Below are positions 1 to 5,008 of a DNA stretch of 5,008 nucleotides, one piece after another. The position numbers and the translations under genes are program-made. Numbering within the stretch: the first letter of the stretch is position 1; each line of letters starts with the position of its first letter. A model generated the notes under the pieces. That model was given only the letters and a program-made list of their open reading frames with translations. It was not told the origin of the DNA and ran no database searches. Source of the stretch: Bacteroidaceae bacterium (GTDB taxonomy: Bacteria > Bacteroidota > Bacteroidia > Bacteroidales > Bacteroidaceae); the NCBI GenBank assembly GCA_017628775.1, contig JAGBYN010000140.1, positions 1 to 5,008 of the forward strand, in the 5' to 3' direction.

Positions 1-1
1 G

Positions 2-586
2 GCTCAAACTGAAAACGAAGTATTTAGCTTCAAGGATAAAGCGTGGACCATTACGCGCATTCGTAAGGCCGACGACATTTTGGTTTTGCCCTATAGCGGT
101 GGGGGTATCGTTGCATCATGTTTCAACCCCGACTCACTCCTCCCTGCAAATGTCAAGGAAATTTACATTGGCAAGAACATCAAGTCGTTGGGTTCAAGCT
201 TCGTAGGACTTCGCGATTTTGCGCCCAATATTGAGGCTGCTTTCGTGGATGATAGCAACACCAAGCTCAAGAGCCATTTAGGTGTGGTTTACACCAAATC
301 GGGTAGCGAATTAGTGTACATTCCACAAGCTATGAAAAGCGTAGAGCTTTTGCCCATCAAGGTTATGGAAAAGAACTACATCACCAACCACAAAGGTATG
401 GAAGAAGTTATTTTGCCAAACGGAACAGAAGAGCTCCAGGATTACGCCTTTGAAAATTGTCCAAACTTAAAGCGCGCCTACATACCAGAAGACACAAAAG
501 TCAGCGTAAAAGCCTTCTATTCTGTTCATGCTGATTTCCAAATTATTCGTGGCAACATCACTGGAATCCCTGAAATCACCATGTAA
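2..586 (+). CDS. Leucine-rich-repeat (LRR_5/BspA-like) protein, 5' end missing
   Basis: The reading frame is open from the left edge to a TAA stop, giving 194 visible residues with no start in the window; the TTG at 80 is an internal Leu codon, not a convincing start. The protein shows the loose pattern of BspA/TpLRR (LRR_5) repeats: VKEIYIGKNIKSLGSSF near visible residues 51-67, GVVYTKSGSELVYIPQA near 94-110, and MEEVILPNGTEEL...YAFENCPNLKRAYIP near 133-162. These are short beta strands followed by an 'xxAFxxCxxLxxxxIP' turn. Family members are usually exported or surface proteins that bind host or other macromolecules; the role here is unknown. The visible N-terminus, AQTENEVFSF, resembles the residues after a signal-peptidase I cut (A^Q), so perhaps only the signal peptide is missing; this is inference. 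It probably shares a transcript with the gene 39 bases downstream. Family assignment is fairly sure, function is not. Confidence 0.72.
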   Translation, partial: AQTENEVFSFKDKAWTITRIRKADDILVLPYSGGGIVASCFNPDSLLPANVKEIYIGKNIKSLGSSFVGLRDFAPNIEAAFVDDSNTKLKSHLGVVYTKSGSELVYIPQAMKSVELLPIKVMEKNYITNHKGMEEVILPNGTEELQDYAFENCPNLKRAYIPEDTKVSVKAFYSVHADFQIIRGNITGIPEITM

Positions 587-625
587 GGAAAGCGCAGAAA
601 ATAAGGCGAACTGCAAACAATCATT

Positions 626-1132
626 ATGAACGAATATTATTTTATCACACCCGACAACCAACGTGGAGGCCCGGTAATACCCCAAAGATTTGCAGAAAAA
701 GGCATCACCGAAGACACACTGATTTGGAAAAGCGGCATGAGCGATTGGACACCTGCAGGTATGGTTGATGAAGTCAAAGCTTATGTATTGCCCAAAATAA
801 AAAATACACCAGGGCAAGAAGCATCGACCAAGCCCAATAATCCTTTTAGCGAACATGGATTCATGCGCAATGGCGTGATCCTGCCCAAGCCCGACAACGG
901 AATGTTATGGGCGGTGTTATCCACCATCTGTTGTTGCCTTCCCTTAGGTCTCGTTGCCATATACAAGGCTTCGAAAGTCAACACGCTTTATTACATGGGT
1001 CAATACGAAGCTGCCGTTTTGCAAGCCGACAGTGCTCGACGATGGGCAATCGCAGCTTTGATCACTGGTATTTTATCGTCATTAATCAGTAATCTAACCT
1101 ATTTCTTCACTGCACCCTTGACGATGATCTAA
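626..1132 (+). CDS. GYF_2 domain plus CD225/dispanin-like membrane protein
   Basis: This complete 168-residue protein has two modules. Residues 4-53 match the bacterial GYF_2 (DUF4339) pattern: YYFITPDNQRGGP, then GITEDTLIWKSGMSDWTPA, a probable peptide-binding fold. A polar, proline-containing linker spans about 58-90. Residues 90-155 resemble the CD225/dispanin family, which includes the animal IFITM proteins: a first hydrophobic segment at about 93-113 with a Cys triplet (102-104) in CCCLPLGLVAIYKASKV, the intervening YYMGQYEAAVLQADSARRW, and a second hydrophobic segment at about 140-164. It is probably an inner-membrane protein with the GYF_2 domain in the cytoplasm; the topology is inferred. 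Bacterial members have no settled function known to me. The ATG at 626 lies just before the GYF_2 core and no better upstream start is seen. No promoter is evident in the 39-base gap, so co-transcription with the LRR gene is likely. A strong hairpin follows 18 bases after the stop. Confidence 0.85.
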   Translation: MNEYYFITPDNQRGGPVIPQRFAEKGITEDTLIWKSGMSDWTPAGMVDEVKAYVLPKIKNTPGQEASTKPNNPFSEHGFMRNGVILPKPDNGMLWAVLSTICCCLPLGLVAIYKASKVNTLYYMGQYEAAVLQADSARRWAIAALITGILSSLISNLTYFFTAPLTMI

Positions 1133-1150
1133 TCACATAGAAACGCACAA

Positions 1151-1200
1151 AAAGAGGAAGTGAAAGCAGTTCATAAACAAGTCTGCTTTCCTTCCTCTTT
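1151..1200 (+). terminator. Strong hairpin terminator after the GYF_2/CD225 gene
   Basis: AAAGAGGAAG (1151-1160) pairs perfectly with CTTCCTCTTT (1191-1200). After one unpaired T (1161), GAAAGCAG (1162-1169) pairs with CTGCTTTC (1183-1190). This makes an 18-bp stem with a single bulge and a 13-base loop. The stem's 3' side ends in TTT and runs into TGTTG, so the T-run is short. The A-run on the 5' side (1149-1153) would serve as a T-run for minus-strand transcripts. It most likely ends the LRR/GYF_2 transcript. Confidence 0.75.
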
Positions 1201-1266
1201 TGTTGAATTTTCACGCCGTTTGAAGCCCTTTTATGCGTCGCATCAGCACTTTTTATGCCTATTTTC

Positions 1267-1293
1267 AAAAAAAAAACACTTTTCGGTGTTTTT
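1267..1293. other. A/T-flanked hairpin, possible second terminator
   Basis: AAAAACAC (1272-1279) pairs with GTGTTTTT (1286-1293) around a 6-base loop. The left arm lies within a run of ten A's (1267-1276) and the right arm ends in five T's. The shape suits an intrinsic terminator, better on the minus strand where ten T's would follow the stem, but no minus-strand gene is seen to feed it. The A-tract could instead act as an upstream element for the promoters starting at 1291. Function is uncertain. Confidence 0.35.
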
Positions 1294-1323
1294 GACATTT
1301 GTTTTTTCTCAAAATTAGTTTTG
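1291..1323 (+). promoter_or_regulatory. Candidate distal Bacteroidetes promoter for glmM
   Basis: TTTG at 1291-1294 is followed after 21 bases by TAGTTTTG at 1316-1323, which matches the Bacteroidetes -7 form TAnnTTTG. A TTGACA string (1292-1297) overlaps the upstream element. The predicted start would be about 60 bases before the glmM ATG. It overlaps the second promoter, whose -33 element lies inside this -7 box. Confidence 0.45.
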
Positions 1324-1349
1324 CATGTCACAGTTTGTTCTTAACTTTG
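1320..1349 (+). promoter_or_regulatory. Likely main Bacteroidetes promoter for glmM
   Basis: TTTG at 1320-1323 (-33 element) is separated by 18 bases from TAACTTTG at 1342-1349, a full match to the TAnnTTTG -7 consensus used by the primary sigma factor of this phylum. Transcription would begin near 1355, leaving an A/T-rich leader of about 35 bases without a Shine-Dalgarno site, as is common in Bacteroidetes. The leader contains a small inverted repeat, ACAATT (1363-1368) with AATTGT (1375-1380). Confidence 0.65.
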
Positions 1350-1390
1350 CTATCTGAAAGAAACAATTAACATAAATTGTAATACAAATT

Positions 1391-2782
1391 ATGACGCTTA
1401 TTAAATCAATTTCGGGTTTCCGCGGCACAATTGGTGGTCGTCCAGGAGACACGCTCAATCCTATTGAGATTGCAAAATCAGTTTCAGCTTACGCAAGCCT
1501 TCGCGAAAAGTTCGTTGGTACATATCGTAAGAAAATTGTCGTAGGTCGCGACGCACGTATTTCAGGCGAAATGGTGAGCCACACAGTTTGCGGCACACTC
1601 ATGGGTATGGGCTTCGATGTTGTTGACATCGGTTTGGCTTCTACGCCTACTACTGAATTGGCAGTAACAATGGAAAAGGCCGTTGGTGGTATTATCATTA
1701 CAGCAAGCCATAACCCCCGCCAGTGGAACGCACTTAAGTTCCTCAACGAAAAGGGCGAATTCCTCCCACCCGAAGAAGCTGCCGAAGTTGTACGCCTTGC
1801 TAACAGCTGCAACTTTGACTTTGCCGATGTTGATGCTTTGGGTCACTACACAAAGAACTTCTACTACGACCAGCGTCACATTGACCACATCAAGGAACTT
1901 GAACTCGTTGATGTTGAAGCCATCAAGCACGCTCACTTCTCTGTAGCATTCGATGCTGTAAACTCAGTGGGTGGTGTTATCATTCCTAAACTCCTCGGTC
2001 AGCTCGGTGTAACTCAGGTGACTCACCTCAACGCTGAAGCTACTGGCGACTTCGCTCACAACCCCGAACCTTTGAAGGAACACCTCACTGAAATCCGCAA
2101 CCTCATGCGCAAGGGTCGTCATGACATCGGTTTCGTAGTTGACCCTGATGTTGACCGCCTCGCAATGGTTTGTGAAGATGGTTCAATGTTCGGCGAAGAA
2201 TACACACTCGTAGCCGTTGCTGACTACATTCTCCAGCACACTCCTGGTAACACGGTTTCTAACCTCTCTTCTACACGCGCCCTCCGCGACGTTACAGAAA
2301 AGTACGGTTGCACTTACACTCCCGCTGCTGTAGGCGAAGTAAACGTTGTTACGAAGATGAAGGCTACTGGTGCCGTAATTGGTGGTGAAGGTAACGGTGG
2401 TGTTATCTATCCTACTTCACACAGCGGTCGCGACGCCCTCGTAGGTATCGCACTCATCCTTACTTACCTCGCTAAGACAGGTATGAAGGCTACTGAACTT
2501 CGCGACTCATTCCCCAAGTACTACATTGCGAAGAACCGTATCGACCTCGATCCTACAACCGACATCTACGCTGTACTCCAGAAGGTGAAGGAAATGTACA
2601 AGAACGAGCAGGTTACAGATATCGACGGTGTTAAGATCGACTTCCCCGACAAGTGGGTTCACCTCCGTAAGTCTAACACTGAACCTATCATCCGCGTTTA
2701 CTCTGAAGCGAAGTCAATGGAAGAAGCTGACGCGCTCGGTAAGCAAATCATGGATGTGGTATATCAAATGACACAGAAATAA
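1391..2782 (+). CDS. glmM: Phosphoglucosamine mutase
   Basis: This complete 463-residue alpha-D-phosphohexomutase has the usual length for Bacteroidetes GlmM. GlmM converts glucosamine-6-phosphate to glucosamine-1-phosphate in the cytoplasm, on the path to UDP-GlcNAc for peptidoglycan and lipid A. The four family signatures are in order: the N-terminal substrate loop SGFRGTIGG (8-16); the active-site TASHNP (104-109), whose Ser106 carries the catalytic phosphate; the metal-binding DPDVDR (251-256) with three Asp; the sugar-recognition loop GEGNGG (332-337); and the C-terminal phosphate-binding RKSNTEPIIR (426-435). The GEGNGG form departs from the GEMSGH/GEQSGH of classical phosphomannomutase/phosphoglucomutase and GlmM enzymes, but is common in this phylum's annotated GlmM. 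A phosphomannomutase or phosphoglucomutase role cannot be excluded from sequence alone. The ATG lies about 40 bases after a strong promoter, and the product begins at the expected family N-terminus. It appears monocistronic, closed by a terminator 20 bases after the stop. Confidence 0.9.
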   Translation: MTLIKSISGFRGTIGGRPGDTLNPIEIAKSVSAYASLREKFVGTYRKKIVVGRDARISGEMVSHTVCGTLMGMGFDVVDIGLASTPTTELAVTMEKAVGGIIITASHNPRQWNALKFLNEKGEFLPPEEAAEVVRLANSCNFDFADVDALGHYTKNFYYDQRHIDHIKELELVDVEAIKHAHFSVAFDAVNSVGGVIIPKLLGQLGVTQVTHLNAEATGDFAHNPEPLKEHLTEIRNLMRKGRHDIGFVVDPDVDRLAMVCEDGSMFGEEYTLVAVADYILQHTPGNTVSNLSSTRALRDVTEKYGCTYTPAAVGEVNVVTKMKATGAVIGGEGNGGVIYPTSHSGRDALVGIALILTYLAKTGMKATELRDSFPKYYIAKNRIDLDPTTDIYAVLQKVKEMYKNEQVTDIDGVKIDFPDKWVHLRKSNTEPIIRVYSEAKSMEEADALGKQIMDVVYQMTQK

Positions 2783-2801
2783 TATTTTGTAAAGATCATA
2801 C

Positions 2802-2844
2802 AAAAGACGAGTAAACGAGTACGCTCGTTTACTCGTCTTTTTTT
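2802..2844 (+). terminator. Intrinsic terminator of glmM
   Basis: An uninterrupted 18-bp stem pairs 2802-2819 with 2824-2841 (core GACGAGTAAACGAG with CTCGTTTACTCGTC) around the four-base loop TACG. It ends in a seven-T run (2838-2844). This is a textbook rho-independent terminator. The UACG loop resembles the stable UNCG tetraloop, though it is closed by G-C rather than the canonical C-G pair. The sulfatase start codon lies only 33 bases beyond the T-run. Confidence 0.92.
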
Positions 2845-2877
2845 ATACCAAGCACCATCGCTAAATATATCTTTCAC

Positions 2878-4410
2878 ATGAAAAAAACATTCCTTCCCCT
2901 TTCATTGTTTGCTTTAGGCGCAGCAGCGCAGGAGAAGTATAACGTGGTCTATATCATGACCGACGACCACACGGCACAAATGATGTCGTGCTACGACAAC
3001 CGTTACGTCAATACGCCAAACCTTGACCGCATCGCCAACGACGGAGTGCGCTTCGTGAATAGTTTTGTGGCCAACTCACTATCAGGTCCATCACGTGCCT
3101 GCATGCTTACAGGCAAACACAGCCATGCCAACGGTTTCACGAGCAATGTGTACGATGTCTTTGATGGTTCACAGCAGACGATGCCCAAACTCCTTCAAGC
3201 TGGTGGCTACCAAACGGCAATCATCGGCAAGTGGCACTTGATTAGCGACCCCACAGGCTTTGATTATTGGAACATCATCCCTGGCCAAGGCGACTACTAC
3301 AATCCCGACTTCATTAACATGGATGGAACAAAAACCAACCACAAGGGATACCTCACAAACATCATCACCGACAAAGCCATTGACTGGCTTGAGAACAAAC
3401 GCGACAAACAACGTCCGTTCGCCCTCTTCATTCACCACAAGGCATGCCACCGCAACTGGTTGCCCGAACTCAAATATTTACATGAGTACGAAGACCAAAC
3501 CTTTGCTATCCCTGAAACGTTCTACGACAATTATGAAGGACGCCCCGCAGCACAGGTTCAGGAAATGAGCATCCACAGCAACATTGATATGGACTTGGCT
3601 TACGACGTAAAACTCCATGATGCCAACGTCACCACGCGCCTCTCTCCGAATTACATTTCAATGATTGGTCGTCTTGACTCGCGCGAACGCGCCATCTACG
3701 ACCAGTTCTACGATTCTATCGCCATTGACTTCCGCAAACGCAACTTGCAGGGACGCGAACTTTCCGAATTCAAATTCCAACGTTACATGCGCGACTATGC
3801 CAAGGTGCTTAAGTCACTTGACGACAACGTAGGCCGCACGCTTGATTATCTGGAAAAGGCGGGCTTACTCGAAAACACCCTTGTTGTTTATACTTCCGAC
3901 CAAGGTTTCTATATGGGCGAGCATGGCTGGTTTGACAAGCGTTTTATGTATGAAGAATCATTCCGCACGCCATTAGTGATGCGTCTGCCCAACGGACTCT
4001 CTGCGCGCGGCGATATCCAACAAATGGTTCAAAACATTGACTATGCCCCCACCTTCCTTGACCTTTGCGGCCTCCCCATTCCCGAAGACATGCATGGTAT
4101 TTCCATGTTGCCTTTACTCAAGGGTGAGCAACCCAAAGATTGGCGCACATCGTTGTATTACCATTTCCATGAATTCCCAGCTGAGCATGCTGTGAAGCGC
4201 CACTACGGTGTACGCACAGAGCGCTATACGCTCATCCACTTCTACGAAGACATTGACGTTTGGGAACTCTATGATCTTCAAACCGACCCTCAACAACTCA
4301 ACAATATTTACGGACAGAAGGGCACGGAAAAGATCACGAAGAAACTCAAAAAGGAACTTCTCAAATTGCAACAGCAGTACAACGACCCCGCTGTGGCATT
4401 GACAAAGTAA
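2878..4410 (+). CDS. Exported Ser-type sulfatase (S1 family), possibly GlcNAc-6-O-sulfatase-like
   Basis: This complete 510-residue arylsulfatase-superfamily enzyme hydrolyses sulfate esters, probably on a glycan. Residues 1-17 form a signal peptide (MKK, hydrophobic core, AAA^Q) without a lipobox Cys, pointing to the periplasm. The catalytic signature SGPSRACMLTGK starts at Ser69, so the formylglycine nucleophile would come from serine and need the anaerobic radical-SAM maturase (anSME), which is not in this window. Metal ligands are likely Asp29/Asp30 (MTDDH) and Asp341/Gln342 (TSDQG). Other active-site residues are likely Arg73, Lys118/His120 (GKWH) and Lys354 (FDKRFMYEE). The C-terminal subdomain (about 410-500, DUF4976-like) includes YYHFHEFPAEHAVKRHYGVRTERY and ELYDLQTDP. 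That tail recalls gut Bacteroides sulfatases active on 6-O-sulfated GlcNAc (SulfAtlas S1_11), but this subfamily call is from memory and tentative. No SusC/SusD or glycosidase gene adjoins it, and no clear promoter is seen in the 33 bases upstream. Confidence 0.9.
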   Translation: MKKTFLPLSLFALGAAAQEKYNVVYIMTDDHTAQMMSCYDNRYVNTPNLDRIANDGVRFVNSFVANSLSGPSRACMLTGKHSHANGFTSNVYDVFDGSQQTMPKLLQAGGYQTAIIGKWHLISDPTGFDYWNIIPGQGDYYNPDFINMDGTKTNHKGYLTNIITDKAIDWLENKRDKQRPFALFIHHKACHRNWLPELKYLHEYEDQTFAIPETFYDNYEGRPAAQVQEMSIHSNIDMDLAYDVKLHDANVTTRLSPNYISMIGRLDSRERAIYDQFYDSIAIDFRKRNLQGRELSEFKFQRYMRDYAKVLKSLDDNVGRTLDYLEKAGLLENTLVVYTSDQGFYMGEHGWFDKRFMYEESFRTPLVMRLPNGLSARGDIQQMVQNIDYAPTFLDLCGLPIPEDMHGISMLPLLKGEQPKDWRTSLYYHFHEFPAEHAVKRHYGVRTERYTLIHFYEDIDVWELYDLQTDPQQLNNIYGQKGTEKITKKLKKELLKLQQQYNDPAVALTK

Positions 4411-4740
4411 GGAGCCACCTTACAAAAAGATTCATACACTTGGACAGCAAGGACAAGCACAACAATGACTTCCGCCCGCGGGCGGAAGTCATTCTGTCTA
4501 TGAAGCGCCGCCGCGTGGGGCACGACTACGAATCCGATGCATGTATCTGATAACGAAGACCACCGAAGGGCGTCTCCCCTTATTGGGGTAAGTCGTTGGA
4601 AATCCGAATGCAGTTGCTCATTTTTGCGCCATAGGTTCCACAACGTTCGCACCACAATCAGCCGTGCCTAATGCCTCGCCCGAAACGACCTTACCCGAAC
4701 AATTTGGATATCTAAAAAGCGAAAGGAGAACCCGCTGAAG
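4411..4740. other. Gene-free stretch between sulfatase and insertion sequence
   Basis: This 330-base interval contains no reading frame I can relate to a protein. The longest minus-strand frame across it (4308-4655) runs into the antisense of the sulfatase and shows no recognisable motif. It holds the 30-bp palindrome at 4464-4493, a 16-codon frame (4500-4550, MKRRRVGHDYESDACI) with no clear start signal, and an imperfect inverted repeat pairing 4580-4597 with 4684-4702. An AAAGGAG string at 4722-4728 sits just before the IS boundary. It could be a long 3' untranslated region, a dispersed repeat or decayed sequence. Confidence 0.5.
4464..4493. repeat. 30-bp perfect palindrome downstream of the sulfatase
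   Basis: Every base from 4464 to 4478 pairs with its mirror from 4479 to 4493. The left arm begins AATGACTTCCGCC, and the centre is CCCGCGGG. It lies 54 bases after the sulfatase stop, so a transcript would fold into a very stable GC-topped hairpin and it may end transcription. However, the sequence after it is CTGTCTATG with no T-run, so it is not a standard intrinsic terminator. Alternatives are an mRNA-end stabiliser, a dispersed repeat or a protein-binding site. Confidence 0.8.
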
Positions 4741-4763
4741 TGAACCCGAAAAGTTGGACATTA
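4741..4763. repeat. Putative terminal inverted repeat of the IS
   Basis: The outermost bases are TGAACCCGAAAAGTTGGACA. They lie 31 bases from the transposase stop codon, the usual arrangement for an IS3-family right end. The partner repeat is not in the window, so the inner limit is a guess. A seven-base GAACCCG occurs just outside (4728-4734) as well as inside the end (4742-4748), which leaves slight doubt about the exact boundary. Confidence 0.65.
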
Positions 4764-4771
4764 AATTAACA

Positions 4772-5008
4772 TTAATAATTCAACTCTTTATAGTAGTGAG
4801 CCCGGTATTGTGCCGGGCTCATTCCTTTTAGCCTCAATTTTAGTCTTTTATTGTTATACCAATCAATATATTTTCTTAATGCTCTTTCAAAGTACTCTAT
4901 GCTTTCAAACTTGTTAGCATATAAGAGTTCGTTCTTCATTAGACCAAAGAAATTTTCCATCATAGCATTGTCCAGACAGTTGCCTTTACGAGACATACTC
5001 TGCGTGAC
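4772..5008 (-). CDS. IS3-family transposase (OrfB), C-terminal part
   Basis: The frame is open from the right edge to a TAA stop at 4774-4772 and gives 79 visible residues starting VTQSMSRKGNCLDNA. This is the end of the DDE integrase-type catalytic domain (rve) of IS150-like OrfB proteins. The 'QSMSRKGNCxDNAxxENFFGxxKxE' block carries the third catalytic acid: Glu in MENFF (codon 4957-4955), followed seven residues later by the conserved Lys. The 'YIDWYNNKRLKLRLKGMSPAQYR' end block is also diagnostic. The first two catalytic Asp residues and any upstream OrfA lie beyond the window. The ATG at 4996 is internal (the family sequence continues upstream of it), so it is not the start. The enzyme cuts and joins the IS ends. 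The visible portion is intact, with no frameshift. Confidence 0.93.
   Translation of the reverse strand, partial: VTQSMSRKGNCLDNAMMENFFGLMKNELLYANKFESIEYFERALRKYIDWYNNKRLKLRLKGMSPAQYRAHYYKELNY

Larger units (their letters stand above)
4741..5008 (-). mobile_element. IS3-family (IS150-like) insertion sequence, one end, continues past the window
   Basis: The element is recognised from the C-terminal part of an IS3-type transposase on the minus strand and from a terminal sequence, TGAACCCGAAAAGTTGGACA, starting at 4741. It begins with the TG typical of IS3-family ends and resembles the 'CCCCAAAAAGTTGGAC' ends of IS150-group elements. Because the transposase C-terminus faces it, this is the right end of the element. 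Direct target repeats are 3-4 bp in this family, so AAG or GAAG just outside (ending at 4740) is the candidate copy. The other end lies outside the window, so completeness cannot be judged. Confidence 0.85.

Noticed and set aside
467..856. Minus-strand 129-residue open frame spanning the LRR/GYF_2 junction
   Set aside because: It is antisense to two better supported genes and shows no family pattern.
1363..1380. ACAATT/AATTGT inverted repeat in the glmM leader as an operator or riboswitch
   Set aside because: Six A/T-rich base pairs in A/T-rich DNA are expected by chance, and no known aptamer pattern (including a glmS-type element) is visible.
1562..1936. Minus-strand 124-residue open frame inside glmM
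   Set aside because: It lies fully antisense to an unmistakable enzyme gene and has no motif; it follows from glmM codon usage.
2868..2875. TATCTTTC as a -7 promoter box for the sulfatase
   Set aside because: It ends two bases before the ATG, lacks the final G of the consensus, and the nearest T-run upstream is about 23 bases away; the transcript would be nearly leaderless.
4571..4590. CCCC-TTATT-GGGG mini hairpin as a terminator
   Set aside because: The stem is only four base pairs and no T-run follows.
4308..4655. Minus-strand 115-residue open frame across the sulfatase end and the intergenic stretch
   Set aside because: It overlaps the sulfatase C-terminus in antisense, shows no recognisable domain, and its composition looks like chance translation.
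1..5008. CRISPR array, tRNA, rRNA or a novel multi-gene defence system
   Set aside because: No regularly spaced repeats, no cloverleaf or rRNA sequence, and no nuclease, toxin or defence-type domains other than the IS transposase were seen.

Overview
The window looks like chromosomal DNA of a Bacteroidales bacterium, probably Prevotella-like. Three things suggest this: tandem promoter elements of the Bacteroidetes form (TTTG, then TAnnTTTG), starts with A/T-rich leaders instead of clear Shine-Dalgarno sites, and the gene content (a BspA-type leucine-rich-repeat protein, a GYF_2/CD225 membrane protein, a Ser-type sulfatase and an IS3-family element). The genus is an inference.

Layout. Positions 2-586 hold the 3' part of a probably secreted LRR_5/BspA-like protein. 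It is followed 39 bases later on the same strand by a GYF_2 plus CD225/dispanin membrane protein (626-1132). The pair probably forms the end of an operon, closed by a strong hairpin at 1151-1200. A 190-base gap then carries an A/T-flanked hairpin and two overlapping promoters for a complete phosphoglucosamine mutase gene, glmM (1391-2782). An 18-bp terminator hairpin with a T-run follows. Only 33 bases after it begins a complete exported sulfatase (2878-4410) of the Ser-type formylglycine class, with no SusC/SusD or glycoside hydrolase gene in view. Downstream are a 30-bp perfect palindrome (4464-4493) and about 250 bases with no convincing gene. From 4741 to the right edge lies one end of an IS3-family (IS150-like) insertion sequence, with the C-terminal part of its transposase on the minus strand.

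How the genes relate. GlmM supplies glucosamine-1-phosphate for cell-wall precursors and is housekeeping. The sulfatase probably removes sulfate from a host or dietary glycan in the periplasm. The terminator between them argues against a tight operon, though read-through is possible. No defence system, CRISPR array, RNA gene or clearly new multi-gene system is visible. The least explained parts are the palindrome and the gene-free stretch between the sulfatase and the IS.
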